DNA of 64,000 bases from Listeria kieliensis (lineage in GTDB: Bacteria; Bacillota; Bacilli; Lactobacillales; Listeriaceae): the NCBI RefSeq assembly GCF_003369925.1, contig NZ_LARY01000001.1:744001-808000 (forward strand), written 5' to 3'. Positions 58,553 to 64,000 of this stretch are shown one piece after another. How positions within the stretch are numbered: the first letter of the stretch is position 1; every line of letters begins with the position of its first letter. The notes beneath the pieces are model-generated. The model did no database searches and had not been told where the DNA came from. It worked only from the letters and a program-made list of their open reading frames with translations. The position numbers were made by a program, and so were the translations under genes.

Positions 58553-59332
58553 TTGAAAGAAGCAGTGCTGCAGGTTTCAAACCTATCTTTTCATTACGAC
58601 CGGGATGAGGTTTTAGAAGATATCTCGATGAATATTGAAAAGGGAAGTTTTACTGGACTGATTGGGCCGAATGGTTCGGGAAAGTCGACATTATTGAAAT
58701 TAATTCTGGGTTTACTCAAAATTCAGAAGGGAACGATCACGCTTTTTGGGGAAGATAGTAGCGCGTTCAAAGAGCGGGAAAAGATCAGTTTTGTTTCACA
58801 AAAAGCCAATTCTTTTAACTCCGCATTTCCTGCAACTGTAAAAGAAGTGGTTGCAAGTGGTTTAACCAAGAAAAAGGGGTTATTTTCATTACTAAATAAG
58901 CAAGATCAACGCGAGATCGAGGAAGCTCTTGAACGGGTTTCAATGACGGCGTTTTTAAATCGTAATATCGGAGAGCTCTCAGGAGGACAACAGCAGCGCG
59001 TTTTTATCGCACGTTCGCTTGTGAGTAAACCCGATTTACTTATTTTAGATGAACCTACAGTGGGCGTTGATGCTCGTAACGTCCAGTCCTTTTATGAATT
59101 GCTTAGGAAGCTCAACCAAGAAGAAGGGATGACGCTTCTTTTAGTGACACATGATCTTCTAGCTGTCAGTCAATACGTCGATCATGTTGTGAGTTTAAAT
59201 CAAAGAGTCCTGTTTGACGGGTCAGCACGTGACTACGGACTTTATCTTGAAGAGCGCGAAATAGAAGCAACTGGGAACCATTACATGGAACAGGAGGGGA
59301 CGCACTGTGATTGCCACCCTGTTTCAGTTTGA
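58553..59332 (+). CDS. zurA: Zinc ABC transporter ATP-binding protein
   Basis: ATPase of a ZnuABC-type zinc importer, 259 residues. Walker A GLIGPNGSGKSTLLK, Q-loop around SFVSQKAN, signature LSGGQQQRVFIARSL, Walker B LLILDEPTVGVD and the switch His in LVTHDL are present. TTG start, with AAAGGAG 9 bases upstream. It overlaps zurM by 26 bases. The substrate-binding lipoprotein is not encoded here. Zinc specificity is inferred from the linked Zur-type regulator and box. Confidence 0.95.
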   Translation: MKEAVLQVSNLSFHYDRDEVLEDISMNIEKGSFTGLIGPNGSGKSTLLKLILGLLKIQKGTITLFGEDSSAFKEREKISFVSQKANSFNSAFPATVKEVVASGLTKKKGLFSLLNKQDQREIEEALERVSMTAFLNRNIGELSGGQQQRVFIARSLVSKPDLLILDEPTVGVDARNVQSFYELLRKLNQEEGMTLLLVTHDLLAVSQYVDHVVSLNQRVLFDGSARDYGLYLEEREIEATGNHYMEQEGTHCDCHPVSV

Positions 59333-60185
59333 TTTTATTCGTAACACGTTTATTGTTGGGCTTGTGATCGGAATCGTTGCACCGTTACTTGGTAGTTTTA
59401 TTGTCGTACGGAGACTATCGCTAATGGCGGATGCCTTGAGTCATGTTAGCCTTGCGGGGATTGCGGTTAGCTTGTTTTTAAGCAAAACTTACGGACCGCT
59501 TGCGGGGCTAAATCCGCTTTATCTCGGTTTCGGCTTTGCAACAGGTGGCTCTCTTTTAATGGAAAAACTCCGGTCTGTCTACCGTCACTTTGAAGAGCTT
59601 GCGATACCGATCATTATGTCGGCCGGAATGGGTTTTTCGGTGATTTTCATTTCCTTGGCGAATGGCTTTAATACAGATTTGTTTAGCTACTTGTTTGGAA
59701 GTGTTAGTGCAGTTAGTCGCTCGGATATGTGGACGATTACGGGTATTGCGATTTTTGTTTTCATCGTCATTTTACTTCTTTATAAAGAACTATTTTTATT
59801 ATCTTTTGATGAAGAATATGCCAAAGTTTCAGGTATTCGTGCTAAAGTATTTGATATGATTTTTATGGTGTTAGTCGCACTCGTGATTGCAAGCTCGATG
59901 CGAATCGTTGGCATTTTACTGGTGTCTTCGTTAATGACTCTTCCTGTAGCAGCAGCCATTCGAATTGCACGTGGTTTTAAACAAACGATCATCATTGCTG
60001 TGATTTTTGGGGAGATTGCCGTTTTAGGCGGTTTAATCAGTGCTTATTATCTTGATTTGGCACCGGGTGGAACCATTGTGATTTTGTCTGTTTTGATTTT
60101 GATCTTGACGATGATTTATCAAAAAATACGAATCAAGTGGATACTTTCTAAACGAGGTGAGGAAAATGGCATTATCAGTGAATGA
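59307..60185 (+). CDS. zurM: Zinc ABC transporter permease
   Basis: ABC-3 family permease, 292 residues, with about eight transmembrane helices. [20 protein letters not shown] near residue 35 is the classical ABC-3 segment, and [18 protein letters not shown] is the second conserved region. The start is the GTG at 59307, 7 bases after AGGAGGGG and inside the end of zurA. It overlaps zurR by 20 bases, so the three genes form one translationally coupled operon. Confidence 0.95.
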   Translation: MIATLFQFDFIRNTFIVGLVIGIVAPLLGSFIVVRRLSLMADALSHVSLAGIAVSLFLSKTYGPLAGLNPLYLGFGFATGGSLLMEKLRSVYRHFEELAIPIIMSAGMGFSVIFISLANGFNTDLFSYLFGSVSAVSRSDMWTITGIAIFVFIVILLLYKELFLLSFDEEYAKVSGIRAKVFDMIFMVLVALVIASSMRIVGILLVSSLMTLPVAAAIRIARGFKQTIIIAVIFGEIAVLGGLISAYYLDLAPGGTIVILSVLILILTMIYQKIRIKWILSKRGEENGIISE

Positions 60186-60600
60186 AGCTTTGGATAAAAT
60201 GAAAACTTCGGGTTATAAACATACCGATAAACGTGAATTTTTGATTGAACTCTTTGTGCGGAAAAATCGGTATTTAACGGCAAAAGAAGTGCAAGAAAAT
60301 ATGAAGGATGATTTTCCGGGGATTAGCTTTGATACGATTTACCGGAACTTGGCGCTATTTGTCGAACTTGGAATCTTTGAAGAAACGGAGCTTTCCGGTG
60401 AGCGAAATTTTCGGTTAGCTTGTTCTCATGAACATCACCATCATCATTTTATTTGTTTGAGTTGCGGGAAAACGAGAGAAATTTTACTTTGCCCGATGGA
60501 TTTTCTGACGGATGCTCTTCCTGGATACGAAATTGATGGACATAAATTTGAGATTTACGGGAAATGTCCGGAATGTTTGGCAAAAGAAAAAACAGCGTAA
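60166..60600 (+). CDS. zurR: Fur-family zinc regulator Zur
   Basis: Zinc-dependent repressor, 144 residues. The winged helix covers about residues 15-80 ([25 protein letters not shown] ... [18 protein letters not shown]). The His-rich [17 protein letters not shown] holds the regulatory metal site, and CLSC with CPEC forms the structural zinc site. Start at the ATG at 60166 after GAGGTGAGG. Encoded with the importer it most likely represses through the box at 58470, closing an autoregulatory loop. Confidence 0.95.
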   Translation: MALSVNEALDKMKTSGYKHTDKREFLIELFVRKNRYLTAKEVQENMKDDFPGISFDTIYRNLALFVELGIFEETELSGERNFRLACSHEHHHHHFICLSCGKTREILLCPMDFLTDALPGYEIDGHKFEIYGKCPECLAKEKTA

Positions 60601-60626
60601 AGCGAGCTCGCTTTACGCTGTTTTTA
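60588..60626. terminator. Bidirectional terminator zurR/azlD
   Basis: Perfect 19-bp palindromic stem (AAAACAGCGTAAAGCGAG and its complement) that includes the stop codons of both converging genes. Confidence 0.9.
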
Positions 60627-60950
60627 AATGAAGAGCCGGAGTAGTGCCATAGAAAGTACGCCGATAATGACAATCGCGATCAAGCTTTTAGTGAGGATGG
60701 CGGTTAAAATAGTCGGCAAGGAAGCAAGAAATGGCAATAACTTGATGCTCGGAAACTGCCCAGCTTCTTTTTGCAATAAGCTCTGTACAAAGAGGGCGGT
60801 CAAAATGGCAAGCGGAACATAGGACAAGTATCGTAGCAAAAACTCTGGCAGCTTCATTTTCCTGACTAAAAGAAATGGCAGAATACGCGGAATGAGTGTG
60901 ACAAGTGCACAGCCGAGAATTGTTAAAAGGGTATACGCATGAATTGTCAT
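60624..60950 (-). CDS. azlD: AzlD-family branched-chain amino acid exporter subunit
   Basis: 108-residue membrane protein with four hydrophobic segments and the AzlD motif VTLIPRILPFLLVRKMKLPEFLLRYLSYVPLAIL. With AzlC it forms a small exporter for branched-chain amino acids or their analogues. Its ATG overlaps the end of azlC. Confidence 0.92.
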   Translation of the reverse strand: MTIHAYTLLTILGCALVTLIPRILPFLLVRKMKLPEFLLRYLSYVPLAILTALFVQSLLQKEAGQFPSIKLLPFLASLPTILTAILTKSLIAIVIIGVLSMALLRLFI

Positions 60951-61642
60951 TTTTCAGTCACCACCCCTATCAAACACCCGATGAGGGTTGCGAGTAAAAC
61001 AGCCAGTTCTGGACTCAAAAAGCGCATTAATAAGATCACGAGAACAGCAACACTTGCCATCACAAGAAGTGAGTGGAGTATTTTTTTCGATTTATCGCTG
61101 ATCAGTTGGAGATAAAGTAAGCCGATAAACATGGCAGTTAAGGCAAAATCTAGGCCGAAGCTTTCTGGATTTGGTAAAAAGGTACCAAGCAGTGCTCCGG
61201 AAAAGCATGCTAAAATCCAAGCAAGGTAGGCAGTTAAATTTAAACCGTGCATCCACTGAACAGAAATTTGATCGCTTCGACTGATTTTATTCATCGCCAC
61301 CGCGAAAGATTCATCGGTCAAAAGCGCCCCAATTCCAAGGTTATGTAACAAGGACTCTTTTTTAAAACTCGGGGCTGTCGCCATGCTCATCAAAAAGTGT
61401 CGCGAATTAATCAAAAAAGCCGTAAAAACGATGGCAGAAATCGGGGTGTGAAGAACGAGCATGCCACAAATTATGAATTGAGAAGCTCCCGCGTAAACAA
61501 GCGTTGCAAGAAGGGTGACTTCGAGAATAGAAAGTTGTGAGGCTTTTCCGACAACTCCAGCCGCAATTCCAATACCAGCGTACCCGAGAACAGTTGGCAA
61601 GCAGGCTTTTACTCCGGCGAGAAAGTTTTGCTGTTGATTCAT
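60947..61642 (-). CDS. azlC: AzlC-family branched-chain amino acid exporter subunit
   Basis: 231-residue membrane protein with several hydrophobic segments. AzlC family blocks: ACLPTVLGYAGIGIAAGVVGKASQLS, LVYAGASQFIICGMLV, FLINSRHFLMSMATAP and LTDESFAVAMNK. I use the ATG at 61642 (MNQQQNF), which has AAGGAGC upstream. The frame's earlier GTG would start inside the hairpin at 61701. Partner of azlD, overlapping by four bases. CodY, encoded at the left end, commonly regulates branched-chain amino acid genes, but no CodY box was recognised here. Confidence 0.93.
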   Translation of the reverse strand: MNQQQNFLAGVKACLPTVLGYAGIGIAAGVVGKASQLSILEVTLLATLVYAGASQFIICGMLVLHTPISAIVFTAFLINSRHFLMSMATAPSFKKESLLHNLGIGALLTDESFAVAMNKISRSDQISVQWMHGLNLTAYLAWILACFSGALLGTFLPNPESFGLDFALTAMFIGLLYLQLISDKSKKILHSLLVMASVAVLVILLMRFLSPELAVLLATLIGCLIGVVTEK

Positions 61643-61694
61643 TGTTTCATGCTCCTTTTTTATTTTTTTGCTAGTCGTAACATAAAAAGGCAAG

Positions 61695-61722
61695 AAAAAA
61701 CAGACCACCGTGGTGGTCTGTT
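61695..61722 (-). terminator. Hairpin between ispG and azlC
   Basis: Perfect 9-2-9 palindrome, CAGACCACC-GT-GGTGGTCTG at 61701-61720, followed on the minus strand by a TTTTTT run. It terminates ispG ahead of azlCD. Confidence 0.85.
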
Positions 61723-61741
61723 TCGTTTTCCTAGGATAAAT

Positions 61742-62851
61742 TTAATTGGCTGCTTGTTCTTCAGCTGCCTTTTTAGCAAAATATTCTTCAGCTAAAATAT
61801 CAATTTCCTTTTTCAATTCGTCTACCATAGTCTCTTCAGGAACTTTCCGAACAATTTTCCCGTGTCGGAAAAGAAGTCCCTCACCGCGAGCCCCCGCGAT
61901 TCCGATATCCGCTTCCCGAGCTTCCCCAGGGCCATTCACTGCGCATCCAAGCACAGCCACTTTAATCGGCGCTTTAATGCTTGAAATGTATTCTTCTACT
62001 TCATTAGCAATGCTGATCAAATCAATTTCGATCCGACCACAAGTTGGGCAAGAGATAAGTGTTGCCGCGTTAGACGAAAGGCCAAATGATTTGAGCAATT
62101 CACGAGCCACTTTTACTTCTTCAACAGGATCGGCGCTAAGCGAAACGCGAAGCGTATTCCCGATGCCGCGACTTAAAATAGCACCCAGCCCGGCAGCGCT
62201 TTTGATTCCGCCAGCAAATTGAGTTCCAGATTCTGTAATCCCAAGGTGGAGGGGATAATCAAAAGCACGACTTGCTTTGTCGTAGGCTTCAATTGCTAAA
62301 TTCACATCCGAAGCTTTAAGAGACACGATGATGTCATGGAAATCCAAGTCTTCCAAAATTTTGATGTGATGCAGCGCACTTTCCACCATGCCATCCGCCG
62401 TTGGATAGCCATATTTTTGGATAATTTTCTTTTCAAGGCTTCCAGCATTGACTCCAATACGAATTGGGATGCCTTTTGCTTTAGCTGCAGTTACCACTTT
62501 TTCGACGCGTTCCCGGCGACCAATATTTCCGGGATTGATTCGAATTTTGTCAACTCCTGCTTCGATAGCTTTTAAAGCAAGACGATAATCAAAATGAATA
62601 TCTGCCACAAGCGGAATGTGGATGCGTTTCTTTATATCGCTTAAAGCATTCGCCGCACGTTCATCCGGACAAGCCACTCGAACAATTTGACATCCAGCTT
62701 CTTCAAGTCGCAAAATTTCAGCAACTGTAGCTTCAACGTCATGTGTTTTTGTTGTTGCCATACTTTGGATAAATAATTCATTGCTCCCGCCAATTGTTAA
62801 ATTACCGACCTTAACCGGACGGGTTTCAGTTCGTAAAGTTCTCTCGTTCAA
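61742..62851 (-). CDS. ispG: (E)-4-hydroxy-3-methylbut-2-enyl-diphosphate synthase IspG
   Basis: [4Fe-4S] enzyme converting MEcPP to HMBPP in the MEP pathway, just before IspH. 369 residues. N-terminal TIM-barrel: [43 protein letters not shown]. The cluster ligands are ISCPTCGR and [10 protein letters not shown], and the acidic ADIGIAG follows. The start is TTG at 62851 with AAGGAGAG 7 bases upstream. Confidence 0.97.
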   Translation of the reverse strand: MNERTLRTETRPVKVGNLTIGGSNELFIQSMATTKTHDVEATVAEILRLEEAGCQIVRVACPDERAANALSDIKKRIHIPLVADIHFDYRLALKAIEAGVDKIRINPGNIGRRERVEKVVTAAKAKGIPIRIGVNAGSLEKKIIQKYGYPTADGMVESALHHIKILEDLDFHDIIVSLKASDVNLAIEAYDKASRAFDYPLHLGITESGTQFAGGIKSAAGLGAILSRGIGNTLRVSLSADPVEEVKVARELLKSFGLSSNAATLISCPTCGRIEIDLISIANEVEEYISSIKAPIKVAVLGCAVNGPGEAREADIGIAGARGEGLLFRHGKIVRKVPEETMVDELKKEIDILAEEYFAKKAAEEQAAN

Positions 62852-62954
62852 GGAAATTCTCTCCTTTTACATTCACTATTCAGAATTTATTTTTCTTTAG
62901 TATCATATCACTTTTTTTAGAGGAAAGCACTAACTCTTAGATTAAATTTTTCTA

Positions 62955-62996
62955 AGAAAAAAAGAAGAGGCCTCCAAATAATGGTGACCTCTTCAA
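62955..62996 (-). terminator. Terminator of the DUF1189 gene
   Basis: GAAGAGG (62964-62970) with CCTCTTC (62988-62994); on the minus strand it is followed by a long T-run. Confidence 0.75.
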
Positions 62997-63000
62997 ATTT

Positions 63001-63789
63001 CTATTCAGGTTTGTTTTGCGGGATCGTCCGAATCGCAAGGAAAATAACGATCAAGCTAACCGCCATGTTGATTTCCATTCCAAAGGGAACTTGAATTTGG
63101 AGCCATTCCACCACCATGCTGAAGACCGTTGCAAGTGTGATTCCGTAGGTCGCAATCATCCAGTTTTCCCGGTAGCTCACGCCGCCCCGTCCGAATCCAG
63201 TCAAGATAAAGCCAAATAGACCGTAAATCGCAACGCGGAAAAACATCATGCCGAGCATAAATATGAATAGGAAAAGCAGAATCAAAGGAACCACATATTT
63301 AGTCACATCTGTCACCGATCCATACATTGTTAAAAGATCGTCTTTATCAGAAATCCCAAGCGTCTTATAGCTAAAGGATTGAGAGAAACCACCAGCCGTG
63401 ATGTAAACGCCATCCGATAAGAAAGCAAAAGCACTTTCGTAGGAACCAATTTTGTTATCTACATCGTCTTTATCAAGAGTTCCGCTCGCGTCATAATAAA
63501 TATGCAAGCTTCCTTCATCGATTGAAATGGGAAGATCGTCGGCAGATTGATCTTTCGTGACGAGTTTTCCGCTTTGAACATTAAAATCTGGGATTTGATT
63601 TTGTAAGGATTCTTTGCTCAATTTAAGTACATTTTGTGTTGTCGTCGTCGTATAGTAAGCGAGTGGTAAAAAGGCAAGAAATCCCAGTACGATAAGATAA
63701 GTGATACTTTTACTTGTTTTATCTTTTCGGAAGGTTGCAATATCTTTTGGAGAATAAATACTTCTCCAAAAACGCTTAAAGATATTCAT
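63001..63789 (-). CDS. DUF1189 membrane protein
   Basis: About 262 residues. It begins MNIFKRFWRSIYSPKDIATFRKDK, typical of DUF1189, with a transmembrane helix at about residues 31-48. An extracellular domain of about 110 residues follows (LSKESLQNQIPDFNVQSGKL ... TKDQSADDLPISIDEGS), then four C-terminal transmembrane segments. The ATG at 63789 lies 12 bases after GAGGTG; the GTG at 63804 is inside that site. The family has no known function; it stands next to ispG as in Listeria. Confidence 0.85.
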   Translation of the reverse strand: MNIFKRFWRSIYSPKDIATFRKDKTSKSITYLIVLGFLAFLPLAYYTTTTTQNVLKLSKESLQNQIPDFNVQSGKLVTKDQSADDLPISIDEGSLHIYYDASGTLDKDDVDNKIGSYESAFAFLSDGVYITAGGFSQSFSYKTLGISDKDDLLTMYGSVTDVTKYVVPLILLFLFIFMLGMMFFRVAIYGLFGFILTGFGRGGVSYRENWMIATYGITLATVFSMVVEWLQIQVPFGMEINMAVSLIVIFLAIRTIPQNKPE

Positions 63790-64000
63790 TTTTGTAGTCA
63801 GCACCTCACAATATTTGTTTGAAAATTTTTGAAGAGGGAAGAGAAAGATCGTATAGCGATTCTCAAGGCCCTGTCTGTTTTTAATGATAGCTTGAATTTA
63901 GCTTAAAAGCAAAGAGAAATTGCTGGAAGCAGAAAAATTGCATCAGTAGGTTAATCATGTTAGGCTAAAAGATGTAAACGATAGGACTAGAAGAGGCTTT

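Noticed and set aside
60419-60451. CAT/CAC run in zurR as a repeat
   Set aside because: It encodes the His-rich metal site of the Zur protein.
63805-64000. Gene or RNA at the right end
   Set aside because: No frame with a start and ribosome binding site, no strong hairpin. It is probably the upstream region of the DUF1189 gene and the 3' side of whatever follows.

Overview
The window reads as a core chromosomal segment of a Listeria-type bacterium (Firmicutes, Listeriaceae). Protein sequences and gene order resemble those I know from Listeria (codY, plsY, parE-parC, luxS, oatA, glpD, miaA, hfq, glnR-glnA, lexA-yneA, tkt; then hrcA-grpE-dnaK-dnaJ, rpsU, phoH, era, recO, glyQS, dnaG-rpoD, ppaC, zurAM-zurR, ispG). 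TTG and GTG starts and AAAGGAGG-type ribosome binding sites are common, as expected for low-GC Firmicutes. A complete siroheme and nitrite reductase set is not part of the L. monocytogenes gene content I know. It suggests one of the nitrate/nitrite-reducing 'sensu lato' Listeria species; the species itself cannot be named from the sequence.

Layout. 1-8.4 kb: the regulator CodY, a small thioesterase operon, phospholipid synthesis gene plsY, a CoA-binding protein and topoisomerase IV. 8.4-13 kb: luxS, peptidoglycan O-acetyltransferase oatA (minus strand) and glpD behind a leader with a terminator-like hairpin. 13-17.7 kb: miaA, hfq, a PLP enzyme and glnR-glnA with tandem GlnR boxes. 17.7-21.7 kb: the SOS pair lexA/yneA, ynzC, tkt and yneF. 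21.7-27.2 kb: an insert with an orphan 66-residue membrane protein, sirB-sirC and nirB-nirD-sumT. 27.2-35.8 kb: a DUF4064 protein, hemW, and the CIRCE-controlled hrcA-grpE-dnaK-dnaJ-prmA-rsmE cluster. 35.8-43.5 kb: rpsU, yqeY, phoH, pgpH, ybeY, dgkA, cdd, era and recO. 43.5-51.4 kb: glycyl-tRNA synthetase behind a T-box, the PPDK regulator, and the yqxD-dnaG-rpoD macromolecular synthesis operon. 51.4-57.7 kb: trmK, a Nif3-like protein, ispH, cshB, nfo and ppaC. 57.7-64 kb: a TspO-like protein, the Zur-controlled zinc importer, azlCD, ispG and a DUF1189 protein.

How the genes work together. SumT, SirC and SirB carry uroporphyrinogen III to siroheme, the cofactor that NirB needs, and NirBD then reduces nitrite to ammonium with NAD(P)H. 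Glutamine synthetase under GlnR, about 6 kb upstream, is a natural consumer of that ammonium. Upstream of both sirB and nirB sits the same imperfect dyad, TAGGC-N4-CCCT(A/T), centred at exactly the same distance (31.5 bp) from a plausible -10 box. It resembles the staphylococcal NreC site and is the most interesting regulatory signal I found. No mobile element, CRISPR array, tRNA or rRNA gene was recognised.
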